22,667 nt of DNA from CAWUKV01 sp963923025 (lineage in GTDB: Bacteria; Cyanobacteriota; Cyanobacteriia; Phormidesmidales; Phormidesmidaceae), in contig CAWUKV010000080.1 of the NCBI GenBank assembly GCA_963923025.1, positions 1 through 22,667 of the forward strand, written 5' to 3'. Shown piece by piece: positions 1 through 6,933 of the stretch (position 1 is the stretch's first letter; each line of letters begins with the position of its first letter). A model generated the notes under the pieces. The model was not told the DNA's origin, made no database searches, and saw only the letters and a program-made list of their open reading frames with translations. The position numbers were made by a program, and so were the translations under genes.

Positions 1-7
1 GCGTGTT

Positions 8-355
8 TTGACCTCTACGGAAAATCAGAAGCAATATTCGTTTTTAGACCGGCTGTATCAGCGGTTGGATGATGCGTTGCAGGCGGGGACGGAGGTGAAT
101 CTGCGGCTGACGTGGGGAAGTCTGCGGGGGATTCCAATTTATTTGGACCCGACCTGTGTGGAGATTGTGTTTGTCCATGTATATATGGATGACGATGATG
201 AGGCGGATGAGGAGGTGTCTTGGCGAACGGTTTGGCTGGTGCGACTGGAGGAGATTAATGCGATCGCATATCTCACTGAGAGCTGGTCTAAGGAACGCCT
301 AGAGCAGCTGTTGCTCCAAAGCGACGGCACGTCCGAGTCCGATACAAAGGAGTAA
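8..355 (+). CDS. Small acidic protein of unknown function, first gene of the E1-like cassette (5' end uncertain)
   Basis: I do not recognise a named family. The protein is about 115 residues if it starts at the TTG at position 8. The frame stays open to the left edge and no ribosome site fits in 7 bases, so the true start may lie outside the window. Residues 28-50 and 80-93 alternate hydrophobic and polar residues like beta strands, separated by a very acidic loop with a run of four Asp near residue 61 and more Asp/Glu after it. The pattern resembles a small beta barrel (LSm/SH3-like); that is inference only. The C-terminus ends in Lys-Glu with no Gly-Gly tail, so it is not an obvious ubiquitin-like modifier. 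It lies 24 bases upstream of the next gene in the same direction. Many codons end in G. Existence of the gene is fairly sure; function is unknown. Confidence 0.7.
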   Translation: MTSTENQKQYSFLDRLYQRLDDALQAGTEVNLRLTWGSLRGIPIYLDPTCVEIVFVHVYMDDDDEADEEVSWRTVWLVRLEEINAIAYLTESWSKERLEQLLLQSDGTSESDTKE

Positions 356-379
356 ATCAGCGAGCGGAGGGCCGTCACA

Positions 380-1207
380 ATGGATATTCGTCAGCTACTG
401 AATCAGCTTGCGGATGATGAAACGGTCCTCTGTTCTACACAATTTCTTGCGCCCTGTGTGAAGGGTGGGCGGGTTCGGACACGAATGTCGGGGCTGATTT
501 ATACCTTTACGCCAACGGTGAGAGCCGAGGGATGGGGAATCTTTCAGCCGTTGGATGCAGCACGGGTCGAGAAGGTGGATGAACCGCTGCTGTCTGATGT
601 GGAGCGGTATTTACAGCACTTTCCGGTGATGCGGCTGCGGCTGGTGCATCGGCTGCGATCTCAATCTTGGCTGGCCTACCCGGCGAATGCGGCGGATGCG
701 CGGCAGCGGCTGGGGGAGGCGAAACCGGTGGTGGTTCATCTCGTGACTGAGGGCGGTCAGTTTGATCAGATTGTGGCGCGGTGGGATGGCACTGCTTTCT
801 GGCTCGAGCAGGTGGACCGTCGGGCGGATTTTGTCGTGGCAGAGAAGCTGAATGAGGCGCTGCTACAGGGCATGTGGCCTGCGGACCTGCGATTTAAGGG
901 GCTGACGCCTGAGATGCGGACAGCCTATGACCTGGCAGCGCAGCAGCTGAGCGACTTTTGCCCAGAGCAGCGGAACCGAGCACGGCTAACGAATGCGCTG
1001 AAGATAGGTGGCGGTGAGCTGAAGCACTTTCAGGACCAGGGGGAGGTGTGGCAGGTGGAGTGGCTGACGCCGTCCGGGGAGTGGCATAGCAGTGCTATTT
1101 CAAAAGCGGATCTCACGGTCATTAGTGCGGGGATCTGTCTGGATGGGGGCGATCGCGCCTTTGACCTGCAATCTCTTGTTGGCGTTGTAGAACATCAGTG
1201 GCAATGA
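380..1207 (+). CDS. Conserved-looking hypothetical protein, second gene of the E1-like cassette
   Basis: A 275-residue soluble protein of no family I can name. The ATG at 380 has a good ribosome site (GCGGAGG, 364-370). No signal peptide or membrane segment is visible. The N-terminal part (about residues 15-60) contains FLAPC at 22-26 followed by a glycine/arginine-rich turn and a YTFTP strand. A middle part (about 85-165) contains WLAYP, HLVTEGG and VARWDG. A C-terminal part (about 200-275) has VWQVEW and a motif GICLDGGDRAFDL near 251-263 that looks strongly constrained. Cysteines are at 18, 26, 194 and 253. The stop is 10 bases before the ThiF-like start, so the two are almost certainly co-transcribed and may act together. 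It could be a substrate, partner or regulator of the E1-like enzyme; nothing in the sequence decides which. Confidence 0.85.
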   Translation: MDIRQLLNQLADDETVLCSTQFLAPCVKGGRVRTRMSGLIYTFTPTVRAEGWGIFQPLDAARVEKVDEPLLSDVERYLQHFPVMRLRLVHRLRSQSWLAYPANAADARQRLGEAKPVVVHLVTEGGQFDQIVARWDGTAFWLEQVDRRADFVVAEKLNEALLQGMWPADLRFKGLTPEMRTAYDLAAQQLSDFCPEQRNRARLTNALKIGGGELKHFQDQGEVWQVEWLTPSGEWHSSAISKADLTVISAGICLDGGDRAFDLQSLVGVVEHQWQ

Positions 1208-1217
1208 GGAGAGACGC

Positions 1218-1853
1218 ATGACATTTCTATTTCATGAACAGCTGGCCCGCTCTGCTGAGAACATGGCGCGGCTGAAGCGGGCAAGTGTGACCGTCTGCGG
1301 GGCGGGGGCATTGGGCGCAAATCTGGTGGAGACGCTGGCGCGGTCTGGGGTGGGGCAGCTGACGGTGATCGACTTTGACCGGGTGGAGCTGCGGAACCTG
1401 TCCACTCAACCTTACCATCGGGCCGATATCGGTGCACTCAAGGCAAAGATGCTAGCGAATACGGTCTACCGAGCAGTGGGGACGCCAGTAACGCCGGTAA
1501 CGCAGCGGCTGACGGCGGAGAATGCGCAGAAGCTGTTGCGTGATCCAGATCTAGTGATCGATGCCTTTGATAACAGTGTGGCGCGGCAGGCGGTGAAGAT
1601 GGCCTGTGCGGCGCAGGAGTTACCCTGTGTACATGCGGGGTTAGGGGGTGACTACGCCAAAGTGGTGTGGGAGCCGGGATATCGGGTGCCCTCGGCGGTG
1701 AATGACGATGTATGTGACTATCCGCTGGCGCGGAATCTGGTGATGCTAACGGTTGCGATCGCAGCTGAATCGGCTATCCGTTTCCTCACTACAGGGCAAA
1801 ACAAAGGCTACACCTTAACGTTCAATGACCTGGCTATTCAGGCTACAGCATAG
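1218..1853 (+). CDS. Small ThiF/MoeB/HesA-family E1-like adenylyltransferase
   Basis: ThiF-fold enzymes bind ATP and adenylate the C-terminal carboxylate of a small protein, often ubiquitin-like, for sulfur transfer or conjugation. Here the nucleotide loop GAGALG is at residues 28-33, the acidic ribose-binding stretch VIDFDRVELRN at 50-60, Lys75 in the next helix, and the Mg/ATP aspartate in DAFDN at 115-119. Two usual features are missing. The motif after Asn60-Leu61 reads S-T-Q where family members usually have x-R-Q, so the arginine is replaced by Thr63. The paired CxxC zinc cysteines are also absent. Cys166 (in DDVCDYPL) sits where ThiF/MoeB proteins carry the reactive cysteine. At 211 residues it is shorter than MoeB (about 250) and has no rhodanese or other extra domain. 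A ribosome site (GAGGAGA, 1206-1212) overlaps the upstream stop. Family is sure; substrate unknown. Confidence 0.88.
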   Translation: MTFLFHEQLARSAENMARLKRASVTVCGAGALGANLVETLARSGVGQLTVIDFDRVELRNLSTQPYHRADIGALKAKMLANTVYRAVGTPVTPVTQRLTAENAQKLLRDPDLVIDAFDNSVARQAVKMACAAQELPCVHAGLGGDYAKVVWEPGYRVPSAVNDDVCDYPLARNLVMLTVAIAAESAIRFLTTGQNKGYTLTFNDLAIQATA

Positions 1854-1943
1854 GCAGCTATCCACAGCGGGCAGTTCAAATGTATGGGCTATCCCTTTGG
1901 GAAGATGAAAACCAAGGCAGGCCGTGCTTTGCTTGAAAAGATC

Positions 1944-1995
1944 CCCCAGACTGTAATGGACGTTCAAGTTCAGCATAATCTGGGGCATTTTTTCT
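1944..1995 (+). terminator. Possible terminator after the E1-like cassette
   Basis: CCCCAGA (1944-1950) can pair with TCTGGGG (1979-1985), and a short T run (1988-1993) follows two bases later. The loop of 28 bases is long for an intrinsic terminator, so this is a weak call. It is the only termination-like structure in the 170 bases between the cassette and the mscS-type gene. Confidence 0.35.
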
Positions 1996-2023
1996 AGCTA
2001 ATTGCTTCACGTCTGAAAACTAA

Positions 2024-2947
2024 ATGTCACCCATTATTGAACAGGTTCAATCTACATTACTCGAACTGCTTGGTTCTAGTCTGGAGATTCTACCAGGACT
2101 ACTGCTTGCTATTATTTTTCTGGTCATTACCCGATTTGCTGCTGGCTTCTGCCGAAAAATTGTCAGGAATATTGCTAGTAGTACGGTTAAGAGCCTGTCT
2201 CTTCAATCACTAATTATTCAGACAAGCTATGTCGCCGTATGGATTATTGGCATCCTGTTAGCCTGTGCATTTGCGTTTCCTGGTTTGGGTTTAGGAGACC
2301 TAATTGCACTGTTAGGCTTGGGTTCTGTTGCGATTGGCTTTGCTTTTCAGGACATCGTTAAGAACTTTTTGGCCGGTATCCTGCTTCTGTTACAAGAGCC
2401 ATTCGCAATTGGAGATGAAATCATCGTCTCCGATTTTCAAGGCAAAGTTGAACGTGTGGCGCTGAGAGCGACAAGAATTCGGACCTATCAGGGCGAAGAA
2501 GTTGTCATTCCTAACTCTATCGTTTTCACTAGTCCCGTGCAGGTATTGACCTCTAACGGTATTCGTCGTACTGATTTAGCCGTAGGTGTTGACTACAACA
2601 CTAAGCTGCCTGAGGCTAAGGATGTACTCATCAAAGCCGTCAGTAGTGTTGAAGAGGTGAGATCGAACCCGTCTCCTGAAGTGGACATCGTAGAGTTTGG
2701 TGATAGCTCAATTAATTTGGTTGCTCGCTACTGGACAAATCCTGAGCAGAAGTCGGTTAGACGTATTCGTACTCAGGTCATGGTCGCAATTAAACAGGCC
2801 TACGATCAGGCAGATATTGGCATTCCCTACCCGATTCGTACGCTGTATTTCTACAACCAGGACGACTACAACGACTTTCAGCCCCGTCGTAGCTTAGCGC
2901 CGCAGCGTCAGTCCTCAAACGGTCAATCTGTAAAGTCAGTTCAATAA
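2024..2947 (+). CDS. MscS-family small-conductance mechanosensitive channel
   Basis: A 307-residue inner-membrane channel that opens on membrane tension to release small solutes during osmotic downshock; E. coli MscS is 286 residues. Three membrane segments are visible at about 22-42, 66-86 and 92-125. The pore helix has the family's Gly/Ala pattern (GLGSVAIGFAFQD, 98-110) and runs into the QEPFAIGDEI turn at 124-133. The cytoplasmic beta domain follows, with the LRATRIRTYQGEEVVIPNS motif around 147-165. The last 20 or so residues are polar, rich in Gln, Ser and Arg, and probably disordered. It is followed 41 bases later by the lipid kinase gene and may be co-transcribed with it. Codon use here is less G-ended than in the upstream cassette. 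Which MscS paralogue this is cannot be said. Confidence 0.95.
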   Translation: MSPIIEQVQSTLLELLGSSLEILPGLLLAIIFLVITRFAAGFCRKIVRNIASSTVKSLSLQSLIIQTSYVAVWIIGILLACAFAFPGLGLGDLIALLGLGSVAIGFAFQDIVKNFLAGILLLLQEPFAIGDEIIVSDFQGKVERVALRATRIRTYQGEEVVIPNSIVFTSPVQVLTSNGIRRTDLAVGVDYNTKLPEAKDVLIKAVSSVEEVRSNPSPEVDIVEFGDSSINLVARYWTNPEQKSVRRIRTQVMVAIKQAYDQADIGIPYPIRTLYFYNQDDYNDFQPRRSLAPQRQSSNGQSVKSVQ

Positions 2948-2988
2948 TCGGCCTCGTCAAATCACTTATAAAATCGCTTTTAGGCAAG

Positions 2989-3963
2989 ATGAAACGTACA
3001 GCCCACCTGATTTTTAACCCCGTCTCTGGTCAAGGCAATGCCGAGATGGAGTTGTCGATTATTAAGTCTCAGCTAGAGCCTGAATTTGACCTGACGGTAT
3101 ACGAGACAACGCCTGAATGCGACGCTAACGACTTAGCAGAGAAGCTTGTGGCTGAGGGGGTTGATCTGGTGATTGCGTCTGGGGGTGATGGTACGGTTAA
3201 CGCTGCCGCTGCCGCGCTCATGGGTACGCAGATACCCATGGCGATCATTCCCAGAGGAACGGCAAACGCTGCGGCCTCGGCGCTGGGCATTCCTAACAAT
3301 ATTGACGAAGCCTGCCAGGTTGCCATTTCTGGCATAGTCCATGCCATTGACACCGCTAAATGCAATGGTTACCCCATGGTGCTGTTAGCGGGGATCGGTA
3401 TTGAGGCCGACATTGTAGAGCGCACAACTCGAGAAGCTAAAGACCGACTGGGTATGTTAGCCTACGTGATCTCAGGTTTCCAGCAGTTACGCAACCTGGA
3501 GCGGTTTACTGCCAAATTAGAGACCGACGATCGTGTCATTTCGGTTGAGGCAACAGCTGTTACTGTTGCGAACGTTGCACCACCCACCTCTATCCTGGCC
3601 CAGGGTCCGGCTGAGATGGATGCGGACGATGGCCTACTCGATATTACGATTGTTGCGCCTGACGGCGTTGGCAGTGCTTTGACAGCATCCTATGAGTTGC
3701 TGAGGTCTGCCCTCAGCGGAGAAGCAACCCAACGAGAAGATGTTGGCTACCTTCGTAGTCATTCGGTAACAATTACGACGGATCCCCCTCAGAAAATCGT
3801 CTTGGACGGTGAAATTCGAGGTGAGACACCTTTGGAGGTAGTCTGCGTGTCAAAGGGACTACACATTCTACTCCCTGAGCATGCGGTTCCTTCGGATCCC
3901 GAAAAGCTTGATGGGCTACCAGGGCTGAGTATAGAGAGCAAGTTGTCATCTGAAAATCAGTAA
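2989..3963 (+). CDS. YegS/BmrU-like diacylglycerol kinase-family lipid kinase
   Basis: A 324-residue member of the DAGK catalytic family (related to bacterial YegS and DgkB), which phosphorylates lipid hydroxyl groups such as diacylglycerol using ATP. Visible motifs are FNPVSGQGN near residues 9-17, the nucleotide-binding SGGDGTVNA at 64-72, and IPRGTANAAA at 87-96, where the family usually has PxGTxND. The C-terminal beta domain carries the DADDGLLDITIV stretch near 212-223 and a late PLEVVCV strand, as in YegS. No membrane segment is evident, so the protein is probably cytosolic or membrane-peripheral. The ATG at 2989 gives a normal family N-terminus. It sits downstream of the mechanosensitive channel gene, which suggests a link to membrane homeostasis but does not prove it. 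The exact lipid substrate is unknown. Confidence 0.93.
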   Translation: MKRTAHLIFNPVSGQGNAEMELSIIKSQLEPEFDLTVYETTPECDANDLAEKLVAEGVDLVIASGGDGTVNAAAAALMGTQIPMAIIPRGTANAAASALGIPNNIDEACQVAISGIVHAIDTAKCNGYPMVLLAGIGIEADIVERTTREAKDRLGMLAYVISGFQQLRNLERFTAKLETDDRVISVEATAVTVANVAPPTSILAQGPAEMDADDGLLDITIVAPDGVGSALTASYELLRSALSGEATQREDVGYLRSHSVTITTDPPQKIVLDGEIRGETPLEVVCVSKGLHILLPEHAVPSDPEKLDGLPGLSIESKLSSENQ

Positions 3964-4067
3964 AACGCTATCACAATGTTTTCAACCTAAATCTTTCCTT
4001 AGGCTGAAAGGATGTCTAAGCTTAAGGGCTATTCTGATAGTGTTTATGCATTAATTTTGGTGCGGTT

Positions 4068-4841
4068 ATGAGTTCTAAGCAAACAACGTTTATGCAAGAT
4101 GCGATCAACGATGCGATCGCAACCGCCAACCGCATTAACGAAATGTTCTTTTCCATGGGAACGCAGACGGTACAGAATCTAATGGGTACTGCTGCACAGC
4201 AGGCCGTTACCACAGGTGAAGAAGCCGCGAATGCTGCCCATACGCTAATCGAGACGGCGACAGAAAATATCGGACGCGGGGTTGATCCCGTCGCGCAAAA
4301 TCCTGTTGTTGACTACATGGCAAAGATTCCAGGGCTAAGCTGGTTGCTTAACGCACTGGGTAAGGTTGACACGCACAAAGCCCAGACCGAGGTCGACAAG
4401 CTCAAGCAGCAGTACCCCAACGATACGCCAGAGGAGCTAGCCCACCGCATTATTGTTAACACTTCGGTTGCCGCCGCGGGCACAGGGTTGGCGACGAATA
4501 TCATTCCGCCCGTTGCGGTCTTGTTCTTTGCCGTAGATCTTGCAGCTGTTAGCAAGCTTCAGGCCGACATGTTGTTTCGCATCGCCGCAGCCTACGGATT
4601 TGACTTAGCCGATCCCGTAAGGCGAGGCGAGGCACTTGCTGTTTTTGCTCTATCGATTAGCAGCGGTGGACTGTTCAAAACGGGGCTAAGCTTTCTGGAA
4701 GTCATTCCAGGATTCGGCGCATTGCTAGGCGCTTCTAGCAATGCAGCTCTGGTATACACGCTGGGTTTGGTTGCCCGACAGTTTTATGCAACAAAATATC
4801 AGCGGATGACAGGCGTTACGGCTCAGCAGGTCGCAGCATAG
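4068..4841 (+). CDS. EcsC-family protein
   Basis: A 257-residue protein with the EcsC-family C-terminal core: an Asn/Asp-Thr-Pro-Glu-Glu-Leu-Ala-His segment near 118-126, the glycine-rich AAAGTGLATNIIPPVA at 135-150, a hydrophobic helix at about 150-175, and AAAYGFDLADP at 173-183. EcsC is named from the Bacillus ecs ABC-transporter operon and its biochemical role is still unclear. The N-terminal 100 residues are helical-looking, rich in Ala, Thr and Gln, and poorly conserved in such families. A second hydrophobic stretch at about 213-237 (VIPGFGALLGASSN) suggests membrane association. No transporter genes adjoin it, so it is not in an ecsAB-like operon. It lies between the channel/lipid kinase pair and the trehalose operon, with 104 bases upstream and 171 downstream before the next start. 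Confidence 0.87.
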   Translation: MSSKQTTFMQDAINDAIATANRINEMFFSMGTQTVQNLMGTAAQQAVTTGEEAANAAHTLIETATENIGRGVDPVAQNPVVDYMAKIPGLSWLLNALGKVDTHKAQTEVDKLKQQYPNDTPEELAHRIIVNTSVAAAGTGLATNIIPPVAVLFFAVDLAAVSKLQADMLFRIAAAYGFDLADPVRRGEALAVFALSISSGGLFKTGLSFLEVIPGFGALLGASSNAALVYTLGLVARQFYATKYQRMTGVTAQQVAA

Positions 4842-4923
4842 CTTAAATAGATTTTTCTGACTCTACGCCACTTTACACGTAAGACGGCTGGGCACAAAAG
4901 ACCACCCGGACCGTAAGTAAAAC

Positions 4924-4951
4924 TTAACATTTCTACCGCGAAGTAGATAAT
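4924..4951 (+). promoter_or_regulatory. Possible promoter of the trehalose operon
   Basis: TTAACA (4924-4929) and GATAAT (4946-4951) are separated by 16 bases and lie about 60 bases before the treZ ATG. The spacer contains a 5-base inverted repeat, TCTAC and GTAGA (4932-4936 and 4943-4947), that could bind a regulator. It is the best sigma-70-like match in this gap, judged by eye only. Confidence 0.35.
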
Positions 4952-5012
4952 CTCTCCCAAGGCGACTGGATATAGTGATTGCAGCTTTTTGGCACGCGTT
5001 AGGCAGGTAGCA

Positions 5013-6851
5013 ATGATCGACCAGGAGATTGGAAAAGTTGGGGTAATCCCAATTGATGGAGATCGGTGGCGGTTTTCCGTTTGGGCACCCAAAGTAGAAA
5101 ATATCGCCCTCAAGCTGGTTAAGCCCGTTGATAAAGTTGTTCCCCTGTCCTGTACTCAGACGGGCCATTGGGAGGCAACCGTAGCGGGTATTAGTGATGA
5201 AACGCGCTACTACTACGAAATAGACAATACGTCACATCCCGATCCTGCATCTCGTTACCAGCCCGACGGCGTCCACGGGCCGTCCGCAGTTGTCGATCAC
5301 CGACAGTACGACTGGCAAGATTCAGACTGGCGCAACCCGGCGTTAGCAGATTACGTCATCTATGAGCTTCACGTTGGGACGTTCACAAAGGCAGGGACTT
5401 TTGACGCAGCGATTGAGCAGCTATCGGCCCTGAAAGAGCTAGGGATCACCGCTGTTGAGATCATGCCGATAGCCCAATTTCCGGGTGAACGGAACTGGGG
5501 ATACGACGGGGTATATCCCTACGCAGTGCAAAACTCCTACGGTGGCCCAGATGGGCTAAAGCGCTTAGTCGAGGCCTGTCACGCCCAAGGAATGGCGGTC
5601 ATTCTAGATGTGGTCTACAACCACTTTGGACCAGAGGGTAACTACACCGGCAATTTTGCCCCCTTCGTAACGCCCAAATACAAAACGCCCTGGGGCGGAG
5701 CCATCAACTTTGACGACACCTGGAGCGACGGTGTTCGGCACTATTTTGTGCAGAATGCGCTGGCTTGGTTGGAGGATTATCACATTGATGCACTCCGTTT
5801 GGATGCCATCCACGCCATTTACGACTTTGGGGCCAGACACTTTTTGGCTGAGCTAAGCGAAAAGGTTGATGAGCTATCGGCGCGGTTGGATAAGTCGCTC
5901 TATCTGATTGCCGAAAGTGACCTAAATGATACGCGGATCATTCGCGATCGCGACCAGGGGGGCTTTGGTCTCCATGCCCAGTGGAGCGACGACTTTCACC
6001 ATGCGCTGCATACCCTGCTGACGGCGGAGAATAAGGGGTACTACGAAGACTTTGGTACCTGTGAGGCACTTGCGATCGCGCTACGCGAACGCTTTGTCTA
6101 TAGCTGGAAGTATTCCAAATTTCGCAAGCGTTTCCACGGCAGCGTAGCCACCGACTATCCTTCATCACAGTTTGTCATCTGTGCCCAAAACCATGACCAA
6201 ATCGGCAACCGAATGATGGGAGATCGGCTGACGCACTTGGTCTCCTTTGAAGGACTGAAGCTCTCGGCTGGACTACTACTAACGGCTCCCTACGTTCCGA
6301 TGCTGTTCATGGGTGAAGAATATGGCGAAGATGCCCCATTCCTTTACTTCATCGACCACAGCGATCCCGACTTGCTTGAGGCTGTCCGATGCGGACGAGC
6401 AGAAGAGTTCAAAGACTTCCAAGGCGAAGAAGAGCCGCCTGATGCCAGCGATCCCCAGACCTACGAGAAGTCAAAACTTAACTGGTCAGCACGATATGAG
6501 GGCAAGCAACAGCAGCTCTGGCACTTCTACCAACGGCTAATCCAGCTGCGCAAGCAGCTACAGCTGGGGAAAGATTCGGTCAGCGATGACCTCTCTGTGT
6601 TCAGTGAAGAACAGTGCAAAGTGGTGTACTACCAACGAGAACTATCTGAGGGATATTTACTGTGCCTGATGAACTTTAGTCAGCACCCCTCTACCGTTAA
6701 ACTACCCACCTTGCAGGGACCCTGGCAGAAGCAGATTAGTTCTGCGGATGCCCAATGGGGGGGACCGGGTGATGCCCTACCCAACACGCTGGAGGCCGAA
6801 AAACTAACCCTACCGCCCCAAAGCTTCGCGCTATACCAGACCGTTCATTAG
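5013..6851 (+). CDS. treZ: Malto-oligosyltrehalose trehalohydrolase (EC 3.2.1.141)
   Basis: TreZ releases trehalose from the maltooligosyltrehalose made by TreY, the second step of the glycogen-to-trehalose TreY/TreZ pathway. The ATG at 5013 is preferred: AGGCAGG at 5001-5007 is well placed, and the protein then begins just before the CBM48-like domain. A TTG at 4989 in the same frame would add 8 residues. The 612-residue protein shows the N-terminal beta domain (WRFSVWAPK near 19-27), then a GH13 barrel: ILDVVYNHFGPEG (197-209), the nucleophile Asp264 in ALRLDAIHAI, the acid/base Glu301 in LIAESDLND, and the third acidic region AQNHDQIGNR about 95 residues later. MGEEYGEDAPF, a TreZ hallmark, follows. 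Size and order match the family. The treY gene follows after 82 bases on the same strand. Confidence 0.97.
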   Translation: MIDQEIGKVGVIPIDGDRWRFSVWAPKVENIALKLVKPVDKVVPLSCTQTGHWEATVAGISDETRYYYEIDNTSHPDPASRYQPDGVHGPSAVVDHRQYDWQDSDWRNPALADYVIYELHVGTFTKAGTFDAAIEQLSALKELGITAVEIMPIAQFPGERNWGYDGVYPYAVQNSYGGPDGLKRLVEACHAQGMAVILDVVYNHFGPEGNYTGNFAPFVTPKYKTPWGGAINFDDTWSDGVRHYFVQNALAWLEDYHIDALRLDAIHAIYDFGARHFLAELSEKVDELSARLDKSLYLIAESDLNDTRIIRDRDQGGFGLHAQWSDDFHHALHTLLTAENKGYYEDFGTCEALAIALRERFVYSWKYSKFRKRFHGSVATDYPSSQFVICAQNHDQIGNRMMGDRLTHLVSFEGLKLSAGLLLTAPYVPMLFMGEEYGEDAPFLYFIDHSDPDLLEAVRCGRAEEFKDFQGEEEPPDASDPQTYEKSKLNWSARYEGKQQQLWHFYQRLIQLRKQLQLGKDSVSDDLSVFSEEQCKVVYYQRELSEGYLLCLMNFSQHPSTVKLPTLQGPWQKQISSADAQWGGPGDALPNTLEAEKLTLPPQSFALYQTVH

Positions 6852-6933
6852 CCTGTCCCACACAACCCCCACTTAGCGTCACGTGCCGACTGTCACCCAC
6901 CGCTTCATCATTTTTCATTTCTAGGCCACTGCT

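Noticed and set aside
1195..1437. Antisense open frames within the E1-like gene
   Set aside because: Pro/Arg/Ser-rich shadow frames produced by the G-rich coding strand opposite.
1218..1853. Calling the E1-like gene moeB, thiF or hesA
   Set aside because: It lacks the zinc cysteines and the usual N-L-x-R-Q arginine, and no thiamine, molybdopterin or nif genes adjoin it.
3069..3365. Antisense frame of 98 codons in the lipid kinase gene
   Set aside because: Shadow of a well-conserved gene with no ribosome site; the Ala/Ser/Met-rich product matches no family.
3964..4067. CCTAA/TTAGG inverted repeat after the lipid kinase gene as a terminator
   Set aside because: The stem is only five bases and no T run follows.
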